A stretch of DNA of 64,000 nt from Rubellimicrobium aerolatum. GTDB taxonomy: Bacteria; Pseudomonadota; Alphaproteobacteria; Rhodobacterales; Rhodobacteraceae. A program made the position numbers and the translations under genes. The notes below the pieces were generated by a model. The model worked only from the letters and a program-made list of their open reading frames with translations. It had not been told where the DNA came from and did not search any database. The stretch covers positions 124,001-188,000 of the forward strand of contig NZ_JAGGJP010000001.1 of assembly GCF_017872975.1 (NCBI RefSeq), in the 5' to 3' direction. Shown here one piece after another: positions 53,452 to 61,758 of the stretch (positions are counted from its first letter, which is position 1; each line of letters begins with the position of its first letter).

Positions 53452-53943
53452 TCAACGCTTGGAGAACTGGAAGCTCCGGCGCGCCTTGGCCTTGCCGTAC
53501 TTCTTCCGCTCGACCACGCGGGCGTCGCGGGTCAGGAACCCGGCCGCCTTGAGCGAGGGGCGCAGCGCGGGGTCGTAGAGTTGGAGCGCCTTGGACACGC
53601 CATGCTTGACCGCGCCGGCCTGGCCCGACAGGCCGCCGCCGGTGACGGTCGCCATCACGTCGAACTGGTCGGTGACGCCGGCGACCGAGAAGGGCTGGCG
53701 CAGGATCATCTGCAGCACGGGGCGGGCAAAATAGACTGCCATCTCCTTGCCGTTGACGACCACCTTGCCGGTGCCCGGCTTGATCCAGACGCGGGCGATG
53801 GCGTTCTTGCGCTTGCCGGTGGCATAGGCGCGGCCCAAGGCGTCGCGCACGGGCTCGCGAGGGGCCGGGGCGGGCGCGACCTCGACGGGCGCGGCGACGC
53901 CGGCGGCGGAGAGCTGGTCGAAGGACCTGATCTGATCGGCCAT
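53452..53943 (-). CDS. rpsI: 30S ribosomal protein uS9
   Basis: A 163-residue ribosomal protein. The body begins at about residue 38 with [17 protein letters not shown] and ends with the universal [28 protein letters not shown] is also visible. The 37-residue Ala/Pro-rich N-terminal extension is usual in alphaproteobacteria. It follows rplM by two bases. Confidence 0.98.
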   Translation of the reverse strand: MADQIRSFDQLSAAGVAAPVEVAPAPAPREPVRDALGRAYATGKRKNAIARVWIKPGTGKVVVNGKEMAVYFARPVLQMILRQPFSVAGVTDQFDVMATVTGGGLSGQAGAVKHGVSKALQLYDPALRPSLKAAGFLTRDARVVERKKYGKAKARRSFQFSKR

Positions 53944-53945
53944 GG

Positions 53946-54407
53946 TTACGCGGTCCTCGTGTTCTTCTTGTTCATGGACTTGACGTCCAGGACTTCGGGC
54001 TGCTGGGCGTTCATGCCGTGCTCGATGCCGGCGAAGACCCGCAGATGCGAGAGCTGCTGGCGCGACAGGCGGTTGCGGGGCAGCATCCGGCGGATCGCGT
54101 TCTCGACCACGCGCTCGGGGTGGTTGCCATCAAGGATCTGGGCCTTGGTGCGGGACTTGATGCCGCCCGGGTGGCCGGTGTGCCAGTAGAAGCGCTCGTT
54201 CCGCTTGTCGCCGGTCAGCTGGACCTTCTCGGCGTTGATGATGATGACGTTGTCGCCCATGTCCATGTGCGGCGTGAACGTCGGCTTGTGCTTGCCACGG
54301 AGGCGCATCGCGACGATCGAGGCGAGGCGGCCCAGAACGACGCCTTCGGCGTCGATCAGGATCCACTTCTTCTCGATGTCCGCGGGGGTCGCGGTGAAGG
54401 TTTTCAT
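53946..54407 (-). CDS. rplM: 50S ribosomal protein uL13
   Basis: A 153-residue ribosomal protein with [61 protein letters not shown] and the [18 protein letters not shown] segment. The ATG at 54407 starts the normal N-terminus. The AT-rich stretch upstream (54500-54545, including TTAGTTTCCTTACC) is the likely promoter region for rplM-rpsI. Confidence 0.98.
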   Translation of the reverse strand: MKTFTATPADIEKKWILIDAEGVVLGRLASIVAMRLRGKHKPTFTPHMDMGDNVIIINAEKVQLTGDKRNERFYWHTGHPGGIKSRTKAQILDGNHPERVVENAIRRMLPRNRLSRQQLSHLRVFAGIEHGMNAQQPEVLDVKSMNKKNTRTA

Positions 54408-54540
54408 CGGGGTGTCCCAGGATTGAAGGGCGGGGAGGACCCCGCGTCGGAATGGGGGGTTTATACGCATCCCGCTGCCCACGTCAACACGCGCCAGGAA
54501 CTTAGTTTCCTTACCTATCAGAGCCTTACAGTATTAGGTA

Positions 54541-54966
54541 TCAGGATACCCCATCCGGTGGGATCGAGTAGGTGAAGTTCGCCCGTGCCACCGCCGCCAC
54601 GTCGCCGTCGCTGCGGAACCGCGCGTCCACGACGGCCAGCGTCCGGCCCAGCTTCAGGACCTCGGCGCGGCAGAGCAGGTCGCGCCCGGCCTCGGGCCTG
54701 CGGAGGAAGTCGATGCCGGCGTTGGTCGTCACCGTGAGCCGCCGGGGCCCGATCCGCGACAGGATCGCGCAATAGGCCGCCACGTCCCCCAGCAGGAAGA
54801 TCGAGGGGCCACCGACCGTGCCGCCCGGCCGCAGGTGCCTCTCCGAGACGCGCAGCCGCAGGGTGATCCCCGCCTCGTCCAGCGCCTCGACCGCGAGCTC
54901 CCCGGCGACCTGGGGAAACTCACGCGCGAGGAAGTCGTGCAGGGCCGATCCGTCCATGTGCGGCAT
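54541..54966 (-). CDS. PaaI family hotdog-fold thioesterase
   Basis: A 141-residue hotdog-fold protein. The segment RHLRPGGTVGGPSIFLLGDVAAYCAIL resembles the catalytic helix of PaaI/YbgC relatives (motif RPGGTVGGP), followed by TTNAGIDFLRRPEAGRDL and the DVAAVARANFTYSIPP end. It likely hydrolyses an acyl-CoA; substrate unknown. It starts 5 bases after the carboxypeptidase stop and is the last gene of the ctaA-M32-thioesterase run. Confidence 0.85.
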   Translation of the reverse strand: MPHMDGSALHDFLAREFPQVAGELAVEALDEAGITLRLRVSERHLRPGGTVGGPSIFLLGDVAAYCAILSRIGPRRLTVTTNAGIDFLRRPEAGRDLLCRAEVLKLGRTLAVVDARFRSDGDVAAVARANFTYSIPPDGVS

Positions 54967-54971
54967 GACGC

Positions 54972-56441
54972 TCAGAGCCCGTAGAGTGCGCCGAACTTCG
55001 CTTCGAGATAGCCGAGGAGCGGCTCCTCCGACGGCTCGCCGCCGATGGCGTGGACGACGGTCTCGCGCGGCTCGCGCAGGCCGCCATGGCGCTGGAGCCG
55101 TTCGCGCAGCCAATCCACCGCCGCGCCGGCATCGCCCCGCGCCAGTCGCGCGTCGAGGCCGGGCACCGCCTCGCGCAGCGCCCGGTGCAGGCAGCCGGCA
55201 TAGACGTTGCCGAGCGTGTAGGTCGGGAAGTAGCCGAACAGGCCGGCCGACCAGTGCACGTCCTGCAGCATCCCGTTCGAGGGCCGGTCCACCGCATAGC
55301 CGAAATCCGCGAGGAACCGGTCGTTCCATGCCGCCTCCAGATCCTCCGCCATCAGGTCGCCGCGCATGAGGGCCTGCTCCAGGTCGAAGCGAAGCAGCAC
55401 GTGGAGGTTGTATTGCACCTCGTCGGCCTCGGTGCGGATGAAGCCCTCGTGGACCCGGTTCGCGGCCCGGTAGAAGGTCTCCTCGTCGGCGATGCCGAAG
55501 TCGCCGAACAGGTCGCGCATCCGCCCGAAGAGCCAGTGGCAGAAGGCCTGGGACCGGCCGAGCTGGTTCTCGTAGATGCGGCTCTGGCTTTCGTGGACGC
55601 CCATGGAGGCGCCCTGCCCCAGCGGCGTGAGCGCGTGGATCGGATCGATCCCCTGCTCGTAGGTGGCGTGGCCGACCTCGTGGATGGTCGAATACAGGCA
55701 GTTGAACGGGTCCTCGGGGTTCGTGCGCGTCGTGATCCGCACGTCCGATCCCGACCCGGAGGAGAAGGGATGGACCGCCCTGTCGATCCGCCCGCGCGCG
55801 AGGTCGTAGCCGAAGGCCAGGGCGCATTCGCGGGACAGGGCGAGCTGCTTCTCCTCGTCGAACAGGCCGTCCAGCTTCGGGCCTTTCGGCGCCTCGCGGA
55901 TGGCGTCGCGCAGGGCCACGAGGCGCGGCCGGAGCGCGCCGAACATCGCCGACAGCTCGGCGGACGATGTTCCGGGCTCGTAGTCGTGAAGCAGCGCGTC
56001 GTAGGGGTCGCCGCCCTGCGCGACGGCTTGCCCCTCCTCGCGCTTGAGGCTCACGACCTCGCGCAGGGTCGGCAGGAAGGCCGCGACGTCCTCCGCCTTG
56101 CGGGCCTCGGCCCAGATTCCCTGCGCGCGCGAGGTCTCCCGCGCCAGCGCGGCGGCAAGCCGCCCCGGCACGCGGGCGTTGCGTTCATAGCTGCGACGGA
56201 TGTGGCGGAGGTTGGCGCCGGCCACCTCATCCGGCGCCTCGGCCGCCGCCAGCCACTCGCCCAGGCGCGGATCGGTGCGGCGTGCGTGGAGCACGCCCTC
56301 CAGCGCCGCCATCTCGTCGGCCCGCTGCTCGGCCGCGCCCGGCGGCATCACCGTTTCCTGGTCCCAGCCGAGCCGTCCCATCACCTGGCCCAGCGCCTCG
56401 GTCTCGCGCTGGAAAACCATCAGGTCGTCGTAGGCGGTCAT
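54972..56441 (-). CDS. Carboxypeptidase Taq family metallopeptidase (M32)
   Basis: A zinc carboxypeptidase of 489 residues, normal for M32. The metal motif HEXXH is STIHEVGHATYEQG, with the family marks FSSGSGSDVRITTR, MGVHESQSRIYENQLGRS and FPTYTLGNVYAG. ATG 56441 follows GGAGCC and gives the expected MTAYDDLMVFQRETEALG. It lies 22 bases after ctaA. Confidence 0.95.
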   Translation of the reverse strand: MTAYDDLMVFQRETEALGQVMGRLGWDQETVMPPGAAEQRADEMAALEGVLHARRTDPRLGEWLAAAEAPDEVAGANLRHIRRSYERNARVPGRLAAALARETSRAQGIWAEARKAEDVAAFLPTLREVVSLKREEGQAVAQGGDPYDALLHDYEPGTSSAELSAMFGALRPRLVALRDAIREAPKGPKLDGLFDEEKQLALSRECALAFGYDLARGRIDRAVHPFSSGSGSDVRITTRTNPEDPFNCLYSTIHEVGHATYEQGIDPIHALTPLGQGASMGVHESQSRIYENQLGRSQAFCHWLFGRMRDLFGDFGIADEETFYRAANRVHEGFIRTEADEVQYNLHVLLRFDLEQALMRGDLMAEDLEAAWNDRFLADFGYAVDRPSNGMLQDVHWSAGLFGYFPTYTLGNVYAGCLHRALREAVPGLDARLARGDAGAAVDWLRERLQRHGGLREPRETVVHAIGGEPSEEPLLGYLEAKFGALYGL

Positions 56442-56463
56442 GGCAGGCTCCTTCGGTCGAGGG

Positions 56464-57600
56464 TCAGCCGCGGATCGTCGCGGCGACCGGATGGCGGGCG
56501 AGGAAGCGGCCCCGGATCGCCAGCGTCCAGAGCAGGATCGCCATCGCCTGGTGCGTGATCGCGACATGGAGCTGCGCCATCGAGAGCACCGCCCAGACGC
56601 CCAGCGCCACCTGCGCCGCCATGGCGAGCAGGACGAAGTGGAACGCCCGCCGGGTGCTCGCATGGGGCGAGCGGCGCGCGCGGAGCCAGACGATCACCGC
56701 GAGGATCGCGAACAGGTAGCCGGTCGTCCGGTGGATGAACTGCACGAGCCCCGGGTTCTCGAAGAAGTTGCGCCAGACCGGGCTCAGGTCCAGCGGCCCC
56801 GGCGGCAGGACCCCGCCCGCCATGTCCGGCCATGTCGGATAGGCCCGCCCCGCGTCGATCCCCGCCACCAGCGCGCCCAGCACGATCTGGATAAACAGAA
56901 GGTGTACCAGCCCCGTCGCCATCGAGAAGAGCCGCCCCTCGCCCTGCCGCCGCGCCGTCATCAGCTCGGTCTCGCGCCGCGACAGCAGCAGCGCATGCCA
57001 GACGATCAGCCCCAGGATCACGAAGGCGAGGCCCAGGTGGACGGCCAGCCGGTAGGACGCGACCGAGGTCATGCCGTCCTGCAACCCCGAATGCACCATC
57101 CACCAGCCCACGACGCCTTGGAGACCGATCAGCGCGCCCAGCGCCAGGAGCCGCGGCACCCAGCCCGACGCCAGCCGCCGCGCCACCCAGAAGCCCAGGA
57201 AGCCGGCGATGAACACCGCCCCGATCACCCGCCCCAGCAGGCGGTGCGCCCATTCCCACCAGTAGATGACCTGGAACTCCGCCAACGTCATGCCCCGGTT
57301 CATCAGCTCGTATTGCGGGCTCTGGCGGTAGAGGTCGAACTCCGCCTGCCAGTCGGCCGCGTTCAGCGGCGGGACCGTCCCGGTGACGAGGTTCCACTCG
57401 GTGATCGACAGCCCGGAATCGGTCAGCCGGGTCAGCCCGCCCACGACGATCATCACCACCACCAGCCCGAACAGCGCCAGCAGCCAGAGCCGCACCCACC
57501 GGCGGGCGTCGGGCCGCCCCCGGTCGATGACGCCCGCCACCGGGACGGGGCGCTCCGTCGTGGTCACGTCCTCGAAGATCGCGCGCGGCTTGGTCGCCAT
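56464..57600 (-). CDS. ctaA: Haem A synthase (CtaA/COX15)
   Basis: A membrane enzyme of 378 residues that oxidises haem O to haem A for cytochrome oxidase. It has about eight helices and the type 2 (COX15) features VVGGLTRLTDSGLSITEW, YWWEWAHRLLGRVIGAVF, AVHLGLAF and FIHRTTGYLFA, with paired haem-binding histidines. It heads the minus-strand run that continues with the carboxypeptidase and thioesterase. Confidence 0.96.
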   Translation of the reverse strand: MATKPRAIFEDVTTTERPVPVAGVIDRGRPDARRWVRLWLLALFGLVVVMIVVGGLTRLTDSGLSITEWNLVTGTVPPLNAADWQAEFDLYRQSPQYELMNRGMTLAEFQVIYWWEWAHRLLGRVIGAVFIAGFLGFWVARRLASGWVPRLLALGALIGLQGVVGWWMVHSGLQDGMTSVASYRLAVHLGLAFVILGLIVWHALLLSRRETELMTARRQGEGRLFSMATGLVHLLFIQIVLGALVAGIDAGRAYPTWPDMAGGVLPPGPLDLSPVWRNFFENPGLVQFIHRTTGYLFAILAVIVWLRARRSPHASTRRAFHFVLLAMAAQVALGVWAVLSMAQLHVAITHQAMAILLWTLAIRGRFLARHPVAATIRG

Positions 57601-57688
57601 TTCGGTCCCCCTTGGGTCGGCGCGGGTCTAGACCCCGGGGCGCCGCCCTTCAAGGCCGGGCCCCCGCGCGCCGGCGCACAGATAGGCG

Positions 57689-58435
57689 TCACTCCGGCCG
57701 ATGCCGCGCCCAGCGGACCATCTGTCGCAGCACGCCATGCAGCGTCTGCACGTCCTGCACCGTCAGCGGCATCCGGCTCCACAGGTTCCGCAGGCTCATC
57801 TTCATGCTCTCGGCCTTGTGGCCGGGGAAGAAGAACCCCGCCTCCTCCAGCCGCTCCTCGTAGTGCCGCGCGAGGTGGTCCACCTCCAGCGCGCTCGCCC
57901 GCTCCGTGCCCGCCATCTCCTCGCGCACGGGCGGCGCGGCGTGGGTTGCGCGCCGCCACTCATAGCCGACCAGGAGGACGCACTGCGCGAGGTTGAGCGA
58001 CGGGAACTCCGGGTTCACGTCCACGCTGACGATGGCGTTCGCCCGCGCCACGTCGGCGTTCTCCAGCCCCGCCCGCTCGGGCCCGAACAGCACGGCGACC
58101 CGCTCGCCCTCCGCGATCCGCCGCACCATGTCGCGCGCGGCCTCCTCGGGCGAGAACACGGTCTTGGTCAGGTCGCGCGGCCGCGCGGTGGTCGCGTAGA
58201 CGAAGGTGCAGTCCCCCACCGCCCCCGCGAGGTCCGCGTGGACCTGCGCCCCGTCCAGCACCCGCCCAGCCCCCGACGCCATGGCGACGGCGCGCGGGTT
58301 GGGCCAGCCGTCGCGCGGATCGACCAGCCGCATCCGGCTCAGGCCGAAGTTCCACATGGCGCGGGCGGCGGCGCCCACGTTCTCGCCCATCTGCGGGCGC
58401 ACGAGGACGAAGGCGGGTTCGAGGGGTCCTTGCAT
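57689..58435 (-). CDS. trmJ: TrmJ-like RNA 2'-O-methyltransferase (SPOUT)
   Basis: A SpoU/TrmH-class methyltransferase of 248 residues. FVLVRPQMGENVGAAARAM is the first motif; LFGPERAGLENADV and NPEFPSLNLAQCVLLVGYEW are motifs 2 and 3 that form the SAM-binding knot. The C-terminal extension with HKAESMKMSLRNLWSRMPL is the TrmJ-type tail. It probably methylates position 32 of tRNAs. ATG 58435 is chosen over a more upstream in-frame start at 58492 because the family begins near MQGPLEPAFVLVRP. Confidence 0.92.
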   Translation of the reverse strand: MQGPLEPAFVLVRPQMGENVGAAARAMWNFGLSRMRLVDPRDGWPNPRAVAMASGAGRVLDGAQVHADLAGAVGDCTFVYATTARPRDLTKTVFSPEEAARDMVRRIAEGERVAVLFGPERAGLENADVARANAIVSVDVNPEFPSLNLAQCVLLVGYEWRRATHAAPPVREEMAGTERASALEVDHLARHYEERLEEAGFFFPGHKAESMKMSLRNLWSRMPLTVQDVQTLHGVLRQMVRWARHRPE

Positions 58436-58541
58436 GGCCCGCCCTTTAGGCGCGCGCCGCCCCGGGGGCAAGCCGGCCGAGCCCGCTTGCAAACCCCTGC
58501 CCGGCCGCTAGAAGCCCAGGGACCCGCCCGAGAGGACCGCC

Positions 58542-59165
58542 ATGACCGACGCCCGCGACCGGCCGCAGATCACCCTCGTCACGCCGCCCGAGCTGGAGCT
58601 GTCCGGCTTCCCGGACGCCCTGGCCCGCTGCCTCGACGCCGCGCCGGTGGCCTGCCTGCGCCTCGCCCTCTCGACCCGCGACGACGATCGCATCGGCCGC
58701 GCCGCCGACGCCCTGCGCGAGGTGGCGCACGCCCGCGACATCCCCCTCGTCATCGAGAGCCATGTCCTCCTCGTGCCCCGCCTCGGCCTGGACGGCGTGC
58801 ACCTCACGGACGCCGCCCGCTCGGTCCGCAAGGTCCGCAAGGACCTGGGCGACGAGGCCATCGTCGGCGCCTTCTGCGGCGCCTCGCGCCATGACGGCAT
58901 GACCGCCGGGGAGCTGGGCGCCGACTACGTGAGCTTCGGCCCGGTCGGCGCGACCCCCTTGGGCGACGGCCGCCGGGCCGAGCGCGAGCTCTTCGAATGG
59001 TGGTCCGAGATGATCGAGGTGCCGGTGATCGCCGAGGGCGCGCTGGACGAGGACCTCGTGCGGAGCCTCGCGCCCGTCACCGACTTCTTCGCCTTCGGGG
59101 CCGAAGTCTGGGCCGCCGAGGACCCTGCCGCCCGGCTCGCGGCGCTCGCCGCCGCGATGGGCTAG
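58542..59165 (+). CDS. thiE: Thiamine phosphate synthase-like protein (ThiE)
   Basis: A TIM-barrel protein of 207 residues related to ThiE, which joins the thiazole and pyrimidine units. DGVHLTDAARSVRKVRKDLG, VGAFCGASRHDGMTAGELGADYVSFGP (motif GADYVSFGPVGAT) and PVIAEGALDED correspond to ThiE barrel strands. No other thiamine gene is nearby, and some active-site positions look altered (for example CGASRHDG where ThiE usually has GxSxH). A ThiE-like enzyme of different specificity is possible. Its stop codon overlaps that of the convergent olsA (CTAG at 59162-59165). Confidence 0.82.
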   Translation: MTDARDRPQITLVTPPELELSGFPDALARCLDAAPVACLRLALSTRDDDRIGRAADALREVAHARDIPLVIESHVLLVPRLGLDGVHLTDAARSVRKVRKDLGDEAIVGAFCGASRHDGMTAGELGADYVSFGPVGATPLGDGRRAERELFEWWSEMIEVPVIAEGALDEDLVRSLAPVTDFFAFGAEVWAAEDPAARLAALAAAMG

Positions 59166-59974
59166 AGCGCCGCCCGCACGGCGCGTTCCGCCGCCAGCGC
59201 CAGGGCCTTGCGGTCCCGCCCCCCGGAGGGGATCGGCGGGTGGTAGGTCACGCGGACCCGCCCGCCGCGCGGCGCGGCCAGCACCGCCAGCCCGTGCGGC
59301 CCGAACTCCATGTCGCCATACCAGGCCAGGAAAGGCGCGTCCCGCCCCGGCGGCGCCCCATAGGCGAGCGTCACCGGCTGCACGGCCACCCCAGGCGGCA
59401 GGCGCTCCGCGCGGAGGGCCTCGAACAGCGCCGGCCTGAACGGCAGCACCGTGCCGTTGTCGGTCGAGGTGCCCTCCGGGAACAGCGCCAGCCTTTGGCC
59501 GAGCCGGAGCCGCTCCGCCACGGCCTCGGCCTGCGCCCCGGCCTCCGCGCGCGCGTCGCGCCGGACGAAGAGCGTCCCCGTCGCGCGCGCCAGCCCTCCG
59601 ATCCCCGGCCAGCCCGCCACCTCGGCCTTCGACACGAAGACCAGCGGCTGGCCCGCGTTCAGCACGAGGATGTCGAGCCACGACGAATGGTTCGCGGCCA
59701 GGAGGCCGGGGCCGGTCGCCGGGACGCCCACCCGCTCCGCCCGCAGGCCGAGCAGCCGCAGCGCCCCCCGGCAGACCAGGACCGTCACCCAGGGCGACAC
59801 CGGCCGGCGCGGCCCGCGAATCGCCGCCTCGACCACCCGGATCGCCAGCATCGTCAGCAGGCCCATGACCAGCAGCAGGACCAGCGGCAGGCCCCGCGCC
59901 ACCGCCCGCGCCCAGCCGCCCGGCCCCGGCGGGGGCACCTCGGCGTCCGGCCGCCCCCGCCAGACGAGGCTCAC
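59162..59974 (-). CDS. olsA: Lyso-lipid acyltransferase, OlsA/PlsC family
   Basis: A membrane acyltransferase of 270 residues. A hydrophobic segment (about 25-50) precedes the PlsC motifs NHSSWLDILVL (HX4D), FVSKAEVAGWPGIGG and FPEGTSTDNGTVLPF. Because it follows olsB with a GTGA overlap, it is best read as OlsA, which adds the second acyl chain to lyso-ornithine lipid. The GTG at 59974 is the start. Confidence 0.9.
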   Translation of the reverse strand: MSLVWRGRPDAEVPPPGPGGWARAVARGLPLVLLLVMGLLTMLAIRVVEAAIRGPRRPVSPWVTVLVCRGALRLLGLRAERVGVPATGPGLLAANHSSWLDILVLNAGQPLVFVSKAEVAGWPGIGGLARATGTLFVRRDARAEAGAQAEAVAERLRLGQRLALFPEGTSTDNGTVLPFRPALFEALRAERLPPGVAVQPVTLAYGAPPGRDAPFLAWYGDMEFGPHGLAVLAAPRGGRVRVTYHPPIPSGGRDRKALALAAERAVRAAL

Positions 59975-60732
59975 GCCGGCGCGCGTCCGTAGGTCGCCCG
60001 TGCCCGCGGCGCGAGCCGCGTGGCATCGAGCACCATGCAAACGTCGATGCAGCGGAAGGCCCGGTCGAGGAAGGCCCCTTCGGCGACCCCGGCCCCCAGT
60101 CGCAGGTAGGCCTTGACCAGCGGCGGGATGGCGAGCACCGCCTCGCGCCGGTCGAAGGCGCCCGCCGGCGGAAGCTCCAGGTCCAGCGGAGCCCTCGACC
60201 TCGGGCGCAGCTCGGCGGGGGCCGGATGCTCTCCCTCCAGGAAGGCCAGCGCCGGCGCGAGCGGGGCCGGATCGGTCCCGGGGAAGGAGGCGAGCCCGAA
60301 CAGGACATCGGCGCCCTCCTCGGCCACGACGCCGGCGAGGCCCTGCCACAGATGGTGCAGCGCCGCGCCGCCCCGGTAGTCGGGATGCAGGCAGGTGCGC
60401 CCGACCTCGATCGGCCGCCGCCCCGACCCGAGGAGCGGCGCCAGGTCGAACTCCGCCTCGGACGCGAAGCCGCCCGCCGCCGCCGCCCCGGCGCGGGTCA
60501 GGACGCGGGTCGTCCCGGCCAGCCTGCCCCCGCGCATGGCATCGACGAGCAGCAGGTGGATGGCGTGAGGGTCGTGCCGGTCGGCCTCGATCCGCCGCGC
60601 CGGGTCGGTCAGCCCGCCCCCCGAGCCGCCCAGCTCCTCGACGAAGACCTCGTGGCGCAGCCGCTGCGCCGCGGCCACGTCCGGGCCGCCCGTGGCGAGG
60701 CGCAGGGCAAAGCGGGGCGTGGGTCCTGACAT
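59971..60732 (-). CDS. olsB: Ornithine-acyl carrier protein N-acyltransferase OlsB
   Basis: A GNAT-type acyltransferase of 253 residues that makes lyso-ornithine lipid. Visible are RLRHEVFVEELGG, RHDPHAIHLLLVD, EVGRTCLHPDYRGGAALHHLWQG (motif GRTCLHPDYRGG) and KAYLRLGAGVAEGAFLDRAF. Ornithine lipids are phosphate-free, often made under phosphate limitation. ATG 60732 is chosen over longer in-frame starts; a promoter and an inverted repeat sit just upstream. Confidence 0.92.
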   Translation of the reverse strand: MSGPTPRFALRLATGGPDVAAAQRLRHEVFVEELGGSGGGLTDPARRIEADRHDPHAIHLLLVDAMRGGRLAGTTRVLTRAGAAAAGGFASEAEFDLAPLLGSGRRPIEVGRTCLHPDYRGGAALHHLWQGLAGVVAEEGADVLFGLASFPGTDPAPLAPALAFLEGEHPAPAELRPRSRAPLDLELPPAGAFDRREAVLAIPPLVKAYLRLGAGVAEGAFLDRAFRCIDVCMVLDATRLAPRARATYGRAPA

Positions 60733-60751
60733 GGCCGGGTGCGTGGCGTCC

Positions 60752-60768
60752 CCTGGGGTCACCCCAGG
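60752..60768. promoter_or_regulatory. Inverted repeat at the olsB promoter (candidate operator)
   Basis: CCTGGGGT-C-ACCCCAGG, perfect 8-bp arms with one central base, lies 20-36 bases before the olsB ATG and directly downstream of the predicted -10. It would cover the transcription start, as a repressor site does. It could also form a small hairpin in the leader. Confidence 0.5.
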
Positions 60769-60797
60769 TTCATAGGTCCGCGTTAACGCTTTTACAA
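60769..60797 (-). promoter_or_regulatory. Predicted sigma-70 promoter of olsBA
   Basis: On the minus strand TTGTAA (60797-60792) is followed after 17 bases by TATGAA (60774-60769). The spacer contains the palindrome GCGTTAACGC. Position and spacing fit a promoter for olsBA. Confidence 0.5.
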
Positions 60798-60826
60798 CCA
60801 AACTGGGGCATGATGGAGGAAAGGGC

Positions 60827-61021
60827 CTAGTCGGGATTCGGCCCAAGGGAAACGAGGTTGAGGGGAATGCGAGTGCCATCGATGACGATCTTGCCCGTCT
60901 CCGGGAAGTTGACGGTGATCCGTTGACCGATCACGGACTGGACCTGCCCCGTGCCCCAGTCGGGGTGGTCGGGATGCGAGACGAGCATCCCGGGCGACAG
61001 GATGGAGTTGAGGTCGGACAT
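60827..61021 (-). CDS. DUF3553 domain-containing protein
   Basis: A 64-residue protein. PGMLVSHPDHPDWGTGQVQSV and ITVNFPETGKIVI are the small SH3-like beta fold of DUF3553, similar to the domain found at the ends of some helicases. ATG 61021 starts it; longer in-frame starts would overlap the divergent ChpT-like gene. Function unknown, possibly nucleic-acid or protein binding. The region between it and olsB holds the olsB promoter. Confidence 0.82.
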   Translation of the reverse strand: MSDLNSILSPGMLVSHPDHPDWGTGQVQSVIGQRITVNFPETGKIVIDGTRIPLNLVSLGPNPD

Positions 61022-61069
61022 CGGGGGCCTCGGACCGAAGACGCGCGCCACGGCACGCCGGAACCCAGG

Positions 61070-61711
61070 GTGCGCCCGACGAGGGGCGAAGTCCACAGCC
61101 CCTTCGACGGGGTCGAGCCCGACGGCGAAGCCGGCCTTGCCGCCACGCTGGCCTCGCGCATCTGCCACGACCTCGCCAGTCCCCTCGGCGCCATCGCCAA
61201 CGGCCTCGAGCTGCTGGCCCTGGCCGGCGTGGAGCCCTCGCCCGAGCTGGACCTCCTCTCGCAGAGCGTCGAGAGCGGCAGCGCCCGGCTTCGGTTCTTC
61301 CGCATCGCCTACGGCGCGGCCGGGACCAGGTCGGTCGGACGATCCGAGGTGGCGCGGACCCTGGCCTCCCTGTCCAAGGGGTCTCGGATCGCCCTGGAAT
61401 GGGAGGTGGCCGGCGACCACCCCCGGCAGGAGGTCAAGGCCGTCTTCCTGCTGATCCAGTGCCTGGAGGCCGCCCTGCCCTCCGGCGGGTGCATCTGCGT
61501 CAGCCGGTCGGCCGACGGCTGGACGCTCACTGCCGAGGGCAGCCGCATCCGCTTCGACGCCTCGATCTGGGATACGCTCGGACCGTGTCGCGCGGATCCG
61601 CCATCCGGCTCGGCCCAAGTGCAGTTCGGCCTGCTGGCGCACGCCCTGACCAAGCTCGGACGGCGGCTCGACGTGGCCCTCTCGGAAGGCCGCATCCTGG
61701 CCCGCTTCTGA
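61070..61711 (+). CDS. chpT: ChpT-like histidine phosphotransferase family protein
   Basis: A 213-residue protein with a histidine-kinase-like dimerisation helix and a degenerate ATPase-like domain. The phosphoacceptor H33 lies in ASRICHDLASPLGAIANGLELL, here shortened to RICHDLASPLGAI, as in ChpT, which relays phosphate from CckA to CtrA and CpdR. The rest (VFLLIQCLEAALPSGGCI, LAHALTKLGRRLDVAL) fits the family. I choose GTG 61070, 48 bases from the divergent DUF3553 start; no in-frame ATG gives a sensible N-terminus and the ribosome site is weak, so the exact start is uncertain. Confidence 0.8.
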   Translation: MRPTRGEVHSPFDGVEPDGEAGLAATLASRICHDLASPLGAIANGLELLALAGVEPSPELDLLSQSVESGSARLRFFRIAYGAAGTRSVGRSEVARTLASLSKGSRIALEWEVAGDHPRQEVKAVFLLIQCLEAALPSGGCICVSRSADGWTLTAEGSRIRFDASIWDTLGPCRADPPSGSAQVQFGLLAHALTKLGRRLDVALSEGRILARF

Positions 61712-61758
61712 CGAGTCCACGATCGGCACGGCCGTTCGATCCGGCGAGGAGCGAGTGG

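Noticed and set aside
59971-60879. Longer OlsB start upstream of 60732.
   Set aside because: The extension would cross the predicted promoter and inverted repeat and has no family similarity.
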